Below the pieces are notes generated by a model. That model was not told the DNA's origin and did no database searches. It saw nothing but the letters and a program-made list of their open reading frames with translations. DNA of 64,000 bases, taken from positions 62,001 to 126,000 of the forward strand of contig QUJA01000004.1 of assembly GCA_003480425.1 (NCBI GenBank). Direction: 5' to 3'. Each line of letters starts with the position of its first letter. Position 1 is the stretch's first letter. The DNA is from Firmicutes bacterium AM31-12AC. Its GTDB lineage: Bacteria > Bacillota > Clostridia > Lachnospirales > Lachnospiraceae. Of this stretch, positions 8,697 to 19,666 are shown one piece after another. A program made the translations under genes and the position numbers.

Positions 8697-11071
8697 ATGG
8701 AAGAACCTATCATAAAGATTTCCGTCCGCAATCTAGTAGAATTCATATTGCGGACGGGTGATATAGACAATCGGACATCCGGCAGTCTGGAGAAGGATGC
8801 GATGCTGCAAGGGAGCAGATTGCATCGGAAGATTCAACGCAGAATGGGAGCAGATTATCATGCCGAAGTAGCATTAAAAACAAAAGTTGTTTGTACGGAC
8901 TTTTTACTTTTGATTGAAGGAAGAGCAGATGGTATTATTGAAAATGATTCTGGAATCTGCATAGATGAAATAAAGGGAACTATACGCGATTTATCTCATA
9001 TAGAAGAACCGATAGGCGTCCACCTTGCTCAGGCAAAGTGTTACGCCTATATCTATGCCACACAGCAACATTTAACTAATATTGATGTGCAGATGACATA
9101 TTGTCACTTGGAAACAGAAGAAATAAAACGTTTTAAGCAAAATTTTTTGTTTGATGATCTGGAAAAATGGTTTAACGAATTAATTCACGCATATGAAAAA
9201 TGGGCAAAATTTCAAATTCAATGGAAGAAAGAACGTAATCGTACAATTCAAAAAACAGAATTTCCATTTTCATATAGAGAAGGACAACGTGAAGTTGTAT
9301 CCTCTGTATATCGTACGATACTTCGCAAAAAAAATTTGTTTATCCAGGCTCCAACCGGAATCGGAAAAACTATGGCTACAATTTTCCCGGCTGTTCGCGC
9401 AATAGGCGAAGGACTTGGAGAAAAAATATTTTATTTGACAGCAAAAACAATTACAAAAACCGTAGCGGAGCAAGCTTTTTATATACTTCGCAAGAACGGA
9501 TTAAGATGGAAATCTGTCACGATTACTGCAAAAGAAAAAATTTGTTTTTGCGAAGAAACGATTTGTAATCCTGACGAATGTCCTTATGCGAAAGGACATT
9601 TTGACCGTGTAAATGATGCTGTATTTGAATTAATCAGCACAAAAGATGAATGTACGAGAGAAATCATAGAAGAACAGGCAAGAAAATACCATGTATGTCC
9701 ATTTGAGATGTCACTTGATGTCAGTGAATGGATGGATGCAATCATTTGTGACTATAATTATGTGTTTGATCCAGACGCTCATTTAAAACGTTTTTCTCAG
9801 AAGCCGGAACAGGAGAGTATTTGTTCTTAATTGATGAAGCACATAACCTTGTTGAGCGCGGTCGAGAGATGTATAGCGCCACGCTTTACAAAGAAGATTT
9901 TTTATCTATGAAAAAATTATTCCAAAGCGATGCTCCAAAGCTTGCAAAACGCCTGGATGAATGTAATAAACAACTCTTGGCATTAAAACGTGAATGTGAA
10001 ACATATCAAGTAATAGATAATGTTTCACACATTGCCTTAAAGTGCTTAAATATTCTAGGAGAAATAGAAAACTATTTTGATGAACAGCCTTCTCCTGAAA
10101 AAAAAGATGCCCTCCTTGATTTTTATTTTCAGATTCGTTCATTCATTAATATCCATGATATTTTGGATGAAAATTATTTAATCTATACGGAAATGGAATC
10201 GGACAGTCGTTTTAAATTAAAATTGTTTTGTGTAAATCCGGCAACAAATCTACAGCATTTTTTAGAATATGGGAACAGCACAATTTATTTTTCGGCAACA
10301 TTTTTACCTGTTTTTTATTACAAAAACTTACTTAGTGTCAATCCCGATGATTACGCAATTTATGCAAAATCTACATTTCCAGAAGAAAATAAACTTCTCT
10401 TATTGGCAGAGGATGTGAGTACTAAATATACATTGCGTGGACCTGAAATGTATCAAAAAATCGCACGATATATTCAAAATATTGTATCTGTTCAACAAGG
10501 AAATTACATGGTATTTTTCCCTTCTTATCGCATGTTAGAAGAGGTTTACGAACAGTTTGTTAATCTTCCTACATCTTCGATAAATAATTCTGTAGAATGC
10601 ATTCTTCAATCACAGTATATGAATGAAATTGAACGTGAAGAGTTTTTGAATTGTTTTGAAAACCAGAACGATAGAACCTTAATTGGTTTTTGCGTGATGG
10701 GAGGGATTTTTTCGGAGGGGATTGATCTGGCTGAAGATCGCTTAATCGGAGCAATTATTGTTGGAACCGGGTTGCCTCAGGTATGTAATGAAAGAGAATT
10801 ATTGAAACAATATTTTGATGCAAAAAAAATGTCGGGATTTGATTTTGCTTACTTATATCCGGGAATGAATAAAGTATTGCAATCTGCAGGACGTGTGATC
10901 CGTACAGAATCAGACAAAGGAGTTATTGTATTACTTGATGTCAGATTTTTAGACAATCGATATCAGGCTATATTTCCGCGTGAATGGAAACAATACCAAT
11001 TATGTCAGTTGAATCATGTGACTGACACCGTAGCCGCCTTTTGGCAGGATAAAAATAAGGAGAGAATATAA
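8697..11071 (+). pseudogene. Rad3/DinG-type ATP-dependent DNA helicase with Cas4-like N-terminus, frameshifted
   Basis: Superfamily 2 iron-sulfur helicase. The first frame (8697-9830) holds a PD-(D/E)XK-like segment (EGRADGIIE, IDEIKGTIR, AQAKCYAYIY), Walker A APTGIGKT (about 217-224) and four spaced Cys (KICFCEE, CNPDECPYAKG, CPFEMS) where XPD-like helicases bind [4Fe-4S]. The second frame (9821-11071) resumes with LIDEAHNL (DEAH box), SATFLP and motif VI QSAGRVIRTESDKG. Adding one T to the T5 run at 9791-9795 joins them as FFSEAGTGEYLFLIDEAHNL, a 791-aa protein of normal length. Everything else is intact, so a sequencing indel is likely. greA follows directly. Role inferred: DNA repair or processing of unusual DNA structures. 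Confidence 0.88.
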
Positions 11072-11072
11072 A

Positions 11073-11576
11073 ATGCGTGATAAATTAACTAAAAGCGATG
11101 TTAAAAAAATAGAGGAAGAAATTGAATACAGAAAATTAGTTGTCAGAAAAGAAGCAATTGAAGCAGTAAAAGAGGCTCGTGCCCATGGCGATTTAAGTGA
11201 AAATTTTGAGTATCATGCTGCTAAAAAAGATAAAAATAAAAACGAAAGCAGAATTCGTTATCTGGAAAGGATGCTGAAAACGGCCATTATTGTCGATGAC
11301 AGTTCAAAAGATGATGAAGTCGGAATTAATAATACTGTAGAATTATACATGGAAGATGATGACGAAATAGAGACCTACAGACTTGTCACTTCTGTACGAG
11401 GCAGTTCAATTCAAGGATTGATCAGTATTGATTCTCCTCTTGGAAAAGCAATTTTAGGACATAAACTAAACGACAGAGTGTATATTCAGGTAAATGATAA
11501 TTTTGGTTATTATGCAATTATTAAAAAAATTGTAAACACTCAAAATGATGAAAATGATGAGCTTCGCAAATTCTAA
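11073..11576 (+). CDS. greA: GreA/GreB-family transcription elongation factor
   Basis: Rescues backtracked RNA polymerase by stimulating transcript cleavage. The 167-aa protein has an N-terminal coiled coil (about 1-75) with the tip motif ARAHGDLSENFEYHAAK, whose acidic residues D40 and E43 coordinate the catalytic metal, and a C-terminal FKBP-like domain ending SPLGKAILGHKLNDRVYIQV. It starts one base after the helicase stop with a GGAG site inside that gene, so the two are co-transcribed. The family is clear; the genome may hold a second greA, so the symbol is less sure. Confidence 0.92.
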   Translation: MRDKLTKSDVKKIEEEIEYRKLVVRKEAIEAVKEARAHGDLSENFEYHAAKKDKNKNESRIRYLERMLKTAIIVDDSSKDDEVGINNTVELYMEDDDEIETYRLVTSVRGSSIQGLISIDSPLGKAILGHKLNDRVYIQVNDNFGYYAIIKKIVNTQNDENDELRKF

Positions 11577-11592
11577 GTGTTGAAATAAAAGA

Positions 11593-11634
11593 TAGGAAGT
11601 TTCCACTATATTTCGGGAAACTTCCTACTTTTTT
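11593..11634 (+). terminator. Bidirectional terminator between greA and the activase gene
   Basis: TAGGAAGTTTCC / GGAAACTTCCTA 12-bp stem (11593-11604 with 11616-11627) followed by C-T6. The stop codon of the convergent gene at 11633 overlaps its tail. Confidence 0.85.
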
Positions 11635-14600
11635 ATGCCTGTTCTTTTTCTAAGTTTTTATTTGCTGTCGATAACATCAATTTAATTCTATTCAACTGAT
11701 TTACCTCACTTGCACCTGGGTCATAATCAATCGCAACAATGTTAGACTGCGGATATAATCTACGAAGTTCTTTAATTACACCTTTTCCAACTACATGATT
11801 TGGAAGGCATGCAAATGGCTGCGTACAAACGATATTTCCAGCTCCACTGTGTATCAGTTCTAACATTTCTCCTGTTAAGAACCAACCCTCACCAGTTTGA
11901 TTTCCAAGAGATACGATGTCGGATGCCATATTTGCCAAATCTTCAATATGAGCCGGTGGATTAAAATGCTTACTTGCTTTAAATGCTTCGGTTGCAGGAA
12001 GCCTAAACCACTCTAATACTTTAATTCCTATATTTGCAATTCGTGCTTTGGATTTTTTAAATCCAAGGTGCGATGCTTTAAAATTCTGATTATAAAAACA
12101 ATACTGTAAGAAATCCAGCAAGTCCGGGACAACTGCCTCAGCGCCTTCTGCCTCAAGTAATTCAACAAGATGATTATTTGCAGCAGGAAGGAATTTAACA
12201 AGAATCTCGCCAACAACTCCTACGCGAGGTTTTTTCACATCTAAAGTTTCAATGTTATCAAAATCTTCTATAATACTGCGGCAAAGTTGTTTGAATTTTC
12301 TTCTTGAAGGATATCCTTCTGAGACAAATTTCTTACAAACTTCTGCCCATTTTTTATGTATTGCATCTGTTGTGCCTGGCACAGCTTCATAAGGACGCAT
12401 GCGATATATACATTTCATGAAAATATCACCAAATACAGCTCCATAAATTCCACGAAGAGCAAGAGAAGGAGTAATCTTAAATCCAGGATTTGCCTCCAGT
12501 CCGCTTAAGTTGATAGAAATAACTGGAATATGTGCATATCCGGCTTTTTTTAAGGCACGACGGATAAATCCAATATAGTTGGAAGCTCGACATCCACCAC
12601 CTGTCTGGCTTATGATCACTGCAAGATGATCGGTATCATATTTTCCAGATAAAATAGCATCCATAATTTGTCCTACTACCATAAGTGATGGATAACATGC
12701 ATCATTATTTACATATTTCAATCCAACATCTACAGCCTGTTTATTATCATTTGGAAGCACTTCCAATTTATAACCTGCTGCTTTAAATGCAGGCTCAACA
12801 ATCTCAAAATGAATCGGAGACATCTGAGGACAAAGGATTGTATATGTTGCCCGCATTTCTTTTGTAAATGAAACTTTATCGATCGATGCCGGCTTAATGT
12901 CGCGTTTTGTATTTCTCTGTTCGCGAACACGAATTGCAGCAAGTAGAGAACGAATACGGATTCTTGCAGCACCTAAGTTGTTCACTTCATCAATTTTTAA
13001 TGAAGTATAAATTTATCTGAATTTGTTAAAATTTCTGCAACTTGATCTGTTGTTACTGCATCCAATCCACAACCGAATGAATTAAGCTGGATCAAATCCA
13101 GATTATCTACCGTTTTTACATAATTTGCAGCTGCATATAAACGAGAATGATACATCCACTGATCCATTACATTTAATGGTCGTTCTACTGGATTCAAATG
13201 TGAAATAGAGTCCTCTGTTAAAACAGCCATATTATAAGAATTGATCAGTTCCGGAATACCATGATTAACCTCCGGGTCAATGTGGTATGGACGACCTGCA
13301 AGTACAATTCCTCTGTTTCCTGTTTCCTTTAAGAACTGTATCGTTTCTTCTCCTTTTTTTCGCATATCATTGCGACAGGCTGCAAGTTCCTCCCATGCAT
13401 CATGAACCGCTGCACGTATTTCTTTTTCGTCAATTGAAAATTTTTCTCCAAGCTCTTCAACCATTCGATATGCAACAGTTTCTTCGCTTTCCAGACTTAA
13501 AAATGGATGAATAAAATCTACCTCTCCCTGAACGATCGGATCCATATTATTCTTAATATTTTCAGGATACGATGTTACGATTGGACAATTATAATGGTTA
13601 TTCGCATCGGCAAATTCTTTTCTTTCATATGGAATGGAAGGGTAGAAAATATGCGTAACGCCCTGATTGATTAGCCATTGTACATGCCCATGTGCAAGCT
13701 TTGCAGGATAACATTCTGATTCACTTGGAATGGATTCGATGCCTAATTCATATATCTTTCTTGTAGAAGCAGGAGAGAGCAGTACCGAAAATCCGAGTTT
13801 CGTAAACAATGTAAACCAGAACGGATAATTTTCATACATATTTAAAACACGCGGAATACCAATCACTCCATGCACAGCTTCATTTGCTTTTAACGGAGTA
13901 TATCCAAAATAACGCTGCATCTTATATTCAAACAAGTTTGGTAATTTATTTTTCACCTTTTCTTTTCCAAGACCACGTTCACAACGGTTTCCGGTAATAA
14001 ATTTACGCCCGCCACTGAAATGATTGATTGTCAGACGGCAGTTATTTGTACATCCTTTGCATTTTGTCATAGTGGTAGAATACTCCAAGGCCTCAATATC
14101 CTCAATAGAAAGCATTGTCGTACCTTCACATTCAACATAACGTTCGCGAGCAATAAGCGCAGCTCCAAAAGCTCCCATGATTCCGGCAATATCCGGACGG
14201 ATAGCTTCACAATTTGCAATTTTTTCAAAACTTCTTAATACAGCATTATTGTAAAATGTTCCACCTTGTACAACGATATGTTTTCCAAGCTCTGATGCAT
14301 CTGATACTTTAATTACTTTAAACAAAGCATTTTTTATAACCGAATATGCAAGACCTGCCGAAATATCAGATACTTCTGCACCTTCTTTTTGAGCCTGCTT
14401 TACTTTTGAATTCATAAATACTGTACAACGTGTTCCTAAATCAATTGGATTATGTGCATATAATGCTTCTTGTGCAAAATCTTCCACTGAATAATTCAAT
14501 GATTTTGCAAATGTTTCGATAAATGAACCACATCCTGAAGAACACGCTTCGTTTAATTGTACGCTATCAACGGTCTGATTTTTAATTTTAATACATTTCA

Positions 14601-15882
14601 TATCCTGACCACCGATATCAAGAATACAGTCAACATCCGGTTCAAAAAATGATGCTGCGTAATAGTGTGAAACGGTTTCTACCTCTCCCTCATCTAAGAG
14701 AAGTGCTTCTTTAATCAACGCTTCACCATATCCGGTAGAGCAGGAGTGTACAATTTCTACATCTTCCGGCAACTGGCTGTATATATCTTTAATAGCAGAA
14801 ATCGTTGTTCCGAGTGGATCTCCATCATTATTATGATAAAAAGAATACAAAAGCGTTCCATCGTCACCGACCAAAGCGGCTTTTGTAGTTGTTGAACCTG
14901 CATCGATACCTAAAAATACCTTTCCTTTATATGAAGCAAGATCTTTCATTGGCACTTGATGCTGATTATGTCTTGAAATAAATGCATCGTATTCAGCCTT
15001 TGATGCAAACAGTGGTTCCATACGATCCACTTCAAATTCCATTTGGATTTTAGCGGCAAGTCGTTCCTGCATTTCACGAAGAGATACCTTCACATCTTTC
15101 TTTGAATTCAATGCAGAACCGATAGCAGCAAATAAATGCGAATGCTTAGGTGCGATAATGTGTTCATCATCCAACTTCAGTGTGCGGATAAATGCCTCTT
15201 TTAATTCTGACAAGAAATGTAATGGTCCGCCCAAGAAAGCAACGTGACCACGAATTGGTTTACCACAGGCAAGTCCACTGATTGTCTGATTGACTACTGC
15301 CTGAAAAATAGAAGCTGCCAGGTCTTCCTTGGAAGCCCCTTCATTGATCAGCGGCTGGATATCTGTTTTGGCAAATACTCCACAACGAGCAGCAATTGAA
15401 TATAATGCATGGTAATTTTTAGCATATTCGTTTAATCCGGTAGCATCTGTCTGTAACAGAGATGCCATTTGGTCAATAAAGGAACCTGTTCCACCGGCGC
15501 AGACTCCATTCATACGCTGTTCTACATTACCGCCTTCAAAATATATGATTTTCGCATCCTCGCCACCTAATTCGATAGCAACATCTGTTTGCGGAGCATA
15601 GTCCTGTAATGCCGTTGAAACAGCAATTACCTCTTGTACAAAAGGTACTCCTAAATGTTTAGCGAGCGATAGTCCACCGGAACCGGTAATGACAGGGGAC
15701 ACCTGTATTGAACCCAACTTATAAAGAGCTCTCCCAAGCAGATCAGACAATGTTTCCTGAATATTAGCAAAATGTCGTTCATAATCAGAGAATAATACTT
15801 CATTATCTTGATCAAGAACTGCAATTTTAACAGTTGTAGAACCGATGTCAATCCCCAAAGTATATAATTTGTTCAAACTCAT
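11633..15882 (-). pseudogene. 2-hydroxyacyl-CoA dehydratase activase/dehydratase-like giant protein, frameshifted
   Basis: Belongs to the BadF/BadG/HgdC activase family. The first frame (12997-15882, 961 aa) has two ASKHA ATPase domains ([13 protein letters not shown] at about 10, [14 protein letters not shown] at about 323) with cluster-type Cys ([10 protein letters not shown], about 128; [11 protein letters not shown], about 446), a Cys-rich [10 protein letters not shown] and a DUF2229 region. The second (11633-12985, 450 aa) is an HgdB-like dehydratase domain ([35 protein letters not shown]). Restoring one A in the AAA at 13009-13011 fuses them through [19 protein letters not shown] into about 1416 aa, the usual single-chain length in this clade. 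The activases drive ATP-dependent electron injection; the substrate of this fused form is not known. Confidence 0.88.
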
Positions 15883-15957
15883 AATTATCCTCTTTCTTAT
15901 ATTTTTATAGCTGTTACTTCTTATTAAAATAGTGTAAGCAAAATAACACTACCATAC

Positions 15958-15986
15958 ATTATACGACAGGATTTTTAAAAACACAA
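15958..15986 (-). promoter_or_regulatory. Predicted sigma-A promoter of the activase gene
   Basis: Minus-strand TTGTGT (15981-15986), 17-base spacer, TATAAT (15958-15963). Together with the divergent promoter at 16092 it accounts for the 313-bp intergenic region 15883-16196; the rest of that region is AT-rich without clear structure. Confidence 0.55.
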
Positions 15987-16091
15987 TCGTCATTATGCTG
16001 TACGTTTTCCTTCGAAAACAATTTTCTAAAGAGAAAATTGACAAAATTTTCTCAATCCTATCTTATTTACAGAATCTTCACATACTTTTGT

Positions 16092-16120
16092 TTGACAAAC
16101 GCACGTTGGGAATGTACAAT
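16092..16120 (+). promoter_or_regulatory. Predicted sigma-A promoter of the rhomboid-like gene and pyk
   Basis: Consensus TTGACA (16092-16097), 17-base spacer, TACAAT (16115-16120), about 77 bases before the TTG start at 16197. Confidence 0.75.
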
Positions 16121-16196
16121 ACACGTATCGGATTTGTACATATTTAAGTACAATCTTGTTATATGAACGAAAATAATCCATAAAGGAGATGTACAT

Positions 16197-17021
16197 TTGA
16201 ATTGGTTAGATAAATTAGAAAAGAAATTCGGACGATTTGCAATTCCAAACTTGACGATGTATTTAATTGGAGCATACATTATCGGTTTTGGAATTTATTA
16301 TTTTTTGCCTGGTTTGTTTAAATGGCTTACACTAGAGCCATACTTTATCTTGAAAGGACAAGTCTGGAGAGTGATATCCTGGGTGCTTGTTCCACCAAGC
16401 GGAAGTTTGATTTCTATCATTTTTATTGTACTTTTATATTATTCTCTCGGTACTGCGCTGGAACGGGCATGGGGAACGTTTCGGTATAATGTATATATTT
16501 TTTCTGGGATTTTATTTACTGTAATTGGTGCTTTTGCATTATACTTTATTGCAGGCACAGGCATGATAGGATATGGAGGGCTTTTCAGCACATACTATAT
16601 TAACATGTCAATTTTTCTTGCATTTGCAGTAAGTTATCCGGATATGGAACTGTTACTTTATTTTATTATTCCTATTAAGATGAAATGGATGGCTATTGTA
16701 TACGCTGTATTCATTCTATATGACTTTATTGCTGGAAATTTCATTTCAAGAGTAACAATTGCAGCATCATTATTAAATTTTGTTGTATTTTTCCTTTCTA
16801 CTAAAAAAGGATATTCACCGAAACAGCAAATGCGAAAGAAAAAGTATCAAAAACAGTCACGCCCGCATATGACTTATTCAAATGGGGCAAGACATCGTTG
16901 CGCAGTATGTGGCAGAACAGAATTAGATGATCCGAATCTGGAATTCAGATTCTGTTCAAAATGTAATGGCAATTACGAATATTGCCAGGATCATTTGTTC
17001 ACACACGAACATGTGAAATAA
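16197..17021 (+). CDS. Rhomboid-like membrane protein with C-terminal zinc ribbon
   Basis: A 274-aa integral membrane protein with about six hydrophobic segments (about 18-215), including VWRVISWVLVPPSG and LGTALERAWGTFRYNVYIF in the manner of rhomboid-fold proteins. I do not see the GxSx catalytic serine motif; the nearest is GYGGLFSTYY, so peptidase activity is doubtful. A basic linker leads to a C-terminal zinc-binding tail (CAVCGRTELDD ... CSKC ... YCQDHLFTHEH, about 234-272). The start is TTG at 16197, chosen because AAGGAG sits eight bases upstream and the only near ATG (16188) hits a stop at once. pyk follows 27 bases downstream. No function is known to me. Confidence 0.8.
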   Translation: MNWLDKLEKKFGRFAIPNLTMYLIGAYIIGFGIYYFLPGLFKWLTLEPYFILKGQVWRVISWVLVPPSGSLISIIFIVLLYYSLGTALERAWGTFRYNVYIFSGILFTVIGAFALYFIAGTGMIGYGGLFSTYYINMSIFLAFAVSYPDMELLLYFIIPIKMKWMAIVYAVFILYDFIAGNFISRVTIAASLLNFVVFFLSTKKGYSPKQQMRKKKYQKQSRPHMTYSNGARHRCAVCGRTELDDPNLEFRFCSKCNGNYEYCQDHLFTHEHVK

Positions 17022-17048
17022 AGATAGTGTTATAAGGAGATTGAGAAG

Positions 17049-18488
17049 ATGAAGAAGACAAAAGTAGTATGCACAATGGGGCCTAATACAAACAATCCGG
17101 AGATTATGCGTGGATTGGTTAAAAATGGAATGAATGTGGCTCGTTTCAATTTTTCACATGGAGATTATGAAGAACATAAAGGTCGTATGGACTTATTAAA
17201 GCAGATTCGCGAAGAAGAACATGCGAATGTTGCAATTTTACTTGATACAAAAGGACCAGAAATCCGTACCGGCGTTCTCAAAGATGGAAAAAAAGTACAT
17301 CTGAAAACTGGTATGGAATTTACTCTCACAACAGAAGATATCGTTGGTGATGAGAATCGTGTATCTATTACTTACAAAGGACTGGCCGAAGATGTTGATG
17401 CCGGCAAAGTTATTTTGATCGACGATGGTCTGATTGGATTAGAAGTTATTGAAAAATCCGGAAAAGATATCCGTTGTAAGGTTATTAATGGTGGTGAACT
17501 CGGCGAACGTAAAGGTGTGAACGTTCCTAACGTACCGGTAAGACTTCCTGCCATCACAGAAAAAGATAAAGAAGATATCAAATTTGGTGTCAGCCAGGAT
17601 ATTGATTTTATTGCAGCATCTTTCGTTCGTAATGCAGAATGTATTTTAGAGATTCGTGCTTATCTGAAATCACTCAATGCGCCATATATTCCAATCATTG
17701 CTAAGATTGAAAATTCAGAAGGTATCGAAAATATTGATGAGATCATACGTGCAGCAGATGGAATCATGGTTGCCCGTGGTGACCTTGGAGTAGAAATTCC
17801 AGCTGAAGAAGTTCCATATCTTCAGAAAATGATGATCAATAAATGTAACGATAACTTCAAAACAGTTATCACTGCAACACAGATGTTAGATTCTATGATC
17901 CGTAATCCACGTCCGACAAGAGCTGAGGTTACAGACGTTGCAAATGCTGTATATGATGGAACAGACGCAGTAATGCTTTCCGGCGAAACAGCAGCAGGAA
18001 AATATCCTATTGAAGCTTTACAGATGATGGTTCACATTATCGAGAGCACAGAAAAGCACTTGGATTACGATCTGCTTCTTGGACAGTCTGGAAGTCATTT
18101 GAAAACTGGTATTGCCGGTGCAATTGGATATTCTTCCGTACTTGCTGCATCAAATCTGAATGTGAAATGCATCATTACACCATCTGTTTCAGGTGCTACA
18201 ACAAGAGTTGTTTCTAATCTTCGTCCAAAACAGAGAATTTTAGGTGTCACACCAAATGAGCGTACAATGCGTAGAATGGCTATTTACTGGGGCGTAGAAC
18301 CATTGAAATCTTTAGAATTTGATACAACAGAAGATATTACTACAGGAGCAATTGAACTTGCACTTGTAAAGAAATATGTTGAGCCGGGAGATGTTGTTGT
18401 ATTGACTGCAGGAATTCCTTCACCTAACGTTGAAAAGGGTAGAAACGGTGTAAGTAATACAATGAGAATTGCAGTTGTAGGCGAGTAA
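17049..18488 (+). CDS. pyk: Pyruvate kinase
   Basis: Last step of glycolysis, phosphoenolpyruvate plus ADP to pyruvate plus ATP. The 479-aa protein carries the core TIM barrel and C-terminal regulatory domain but no extra PEP-utiliser domain. Motifs: KVVCTMGPNTNNPE at the start, ARFNFSHGD, LLDTKGPEIRTG, IPIIAKIENSEG (catalytic Lys), MVARGDLGVEIPAEEVP and TATQMLDSMIRNPRPTRAEV (about 274). AAGGAG precedes the ATG. It is probably co-transcribed with the rhomboid-like gene and ends at a strong terminator. Confidence 0.97.
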   Translation: MKKTKVVCTMGPNTNNPEIMRGLVKNGMNVARFNFSHGDYEEHKGRMDLLKQIREEEHANVAILLDTKGPEIRTGVLKDGKKVHLKTGMEFTLTTEDIVGDENRVSITYKGLAEDVDAGKVILIDDGLIGLEVIEKSGKDIRCKVINGGELGERKGVNVPNVPVRLPAITEKDKEDIKFGVSQDIDFIAASFVRNAECILEIRAYLKSLNAPYIPIIAKIENSEGIENIDEIIRAADGIMVARGDLGVEIPAEEVPYLQKMMINKCNDNFKTVITATQMLDSMIRNPRPTRAEVTDVANAVYDGTDAVMLSGETAAGKYPIEALQMMVHIIESTEKHLDYDLLLGQSGSHLKTGIAGAIGYSSVLAASNLNVKCIITPSVSGATTRVVSNLRPKQRILGVTPNERTMRRMAIYWGVEPLKSLEFDTTEDITTGAIELALVKKYVEPGDVVVLTAGIPSPNVEKGRNGVSNTMRIAVVGE

Positions 18489-18524
18489 TCCGAAGAAAAA
18501 TTTAGCAAACTATGATTTAATAAC

Positions 18525-18572
18525 AAAAAAAGAATGAAGCAGCTTATCCAAAAGTTGTTTCATTCTTTTTTT
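18525..18572 (+). terminator. Bidirectional terminator between pyk and the LysR gene
   Basis: A7-GAATGAA paired with TTCATTC-T8, extended by an imperfect inner stem (GCAGCTT / AAGTTGT). Serves two convergent genes. Confidence 0.9.
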
Positions 18573-18583
18573 ATTAAAATTTT

Positions 18584-19462
18584 TTAATTAAAGTAATTTA
18601 AAAACTCTACTGCCGCATTGGATAATGGAACTTGCTCATTATATGCGATAACAAGCTCACGCTCAGGCAGGGATTCTTCAGTTTCTACGACAAATAAATC
18701 TTCTGATTGTCTGGACAGACAATAATCCGGAATAAATGCAATTCCAAGGCCGATCCTTGCAAGATCTATTAAAAGATCATTACTTGTAAGTTCAATTTCC
18801 GGAACAAGATCCAGATGATGCTGCTGGAATAACCGATGTAAAAATTCGCTTGTTGTACTTTGTTTATCCAGCATTAAAATAGGATATTTTGACAACTCCT
18901 GATATGAAAGTTTCTTCTCTTTTAAATAATCAAAAGAATGATTTGCAATAAACACATCATGAAACTTCTGAATCTTCTTAATCGATGAGACATTACTTAA
19001 ATATTTATTTGGATAATTGACAACAATCAGATCAACCTGCCCCGTTTCTAATAACTCTACACATTTAATAGATGTTTGATTGATTACCTTCAAATGTGCA
19101 TTTGGAAAATCCTGGTGGAATTTTTTTAAATACGGAACAAGAAAATAACGGCAGATTGTATCACTTGCACCAATTCGAATCTGTCCTCCGGTAGATGCCG
19201 CATCCATCAACTGTGCCTCACCACGTCGGATTAGATTCATCGCAGGTTCAATATGTCTGAGAAGTATCTCACCCTCTGGTGTTAATTGTACACGCTTAGT
19301 ACTACGAATAAATAATGTCTGATCTAATTTCTTCTCCAGTGTTTTTATAGATTGACTGACGGCTGATTGTGAAATAAATAATTGTTTTGAAGCCTCTGAA
19401 AAATTTAATGTAGACGCGACATGATAAAACACTTTATACAATTCGTAATTAATATCCATCAT
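18584..19462 (-). CDS. LysR-family transcriptional regulator
   Basis: 292 aa. N-terminal winged helix-turn-helix (about 4-63: YHVASTLNFSEASKQLFISQ, SAVSQSIKTLEKKL, FIRSTKRVQLTPEG) and a type 2 periplasmic-binding-like effector domain (about 92-290: GGQIRIGASDTICRYFLVPY). It resembles the CysL/CbbR branch. It is divergent from purL with about 200 bp between them, but no evidence ties it to purine genes. GGAGG lies eight bases before the first of two adjacent ATGs. The ligand and targets are unknown. Confidence 0.93.
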   Translation of the reverse strand: MMDINYELYKVFYHVASTLNFSEASKQLFISQSAVSQSIKTLEKKLDQTLFIRSTKRVQLTPEGEILLRHIEPAMNLIRRGEAQLMDAASTGGQIRIGASDTICRYFLVPYLKKFHQDFPNAHLKVINQTSIKCVELLETGQVDLIVVNYPNKYLSNVSSIKKIQKFHDVFIANHSFDYLKEKKLSYQELSKYPILMLDKQSTTSEFLHRLFQQHHLDLVPEIELTSNDLLIDLARIGLGIAFIPDYCLSRQSEDLFVVETEESLPERELVIAYNEQVPLSNAAVEFLNYFN

Positions 19463-19492
19463 TAATTAGTCCTCCTAATAAAAGATACTTAT

Positions 19493-19521
19493 ATTATAAA
19501 GTAAAAATTATAAAAAAGCAA
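19493..19521 (-). promoter_or_regulatory. Predicted promoter of the LysR gene
   Basis: Minus-strand TTGCTT (19516-19521), 17-base spacer, TATAAT (19493-19498), about 30 bases before the start codon. Confidence 0.5.
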
Positions 19522-19666
19522 TTAGAAGAACCATGCAAATTTAAGCAAAACTTATCAATGAGTTTAGTTATATTAATTTCACTTATCATCTGATTTGTGA
19601 TAGGATTGTAACATAGAAACGAAAAATGACATGTAGAAAATAGATTACATGCAAAGGAGAACCAAT

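Noticed and set aside
9781..9840. Programmed frameshift in the helicase gene
   Set aside because: A T5 run alone is not a convincing slippery site, no downstream stimulatory stem is evident, and three other genes show the same kind of missing base.
19463..19666. Purine riboswitch or PurR box before purL
   Set aside because: I could not find the conserved purine aptamer core or a clear PurR palindrome in these 204 bases.
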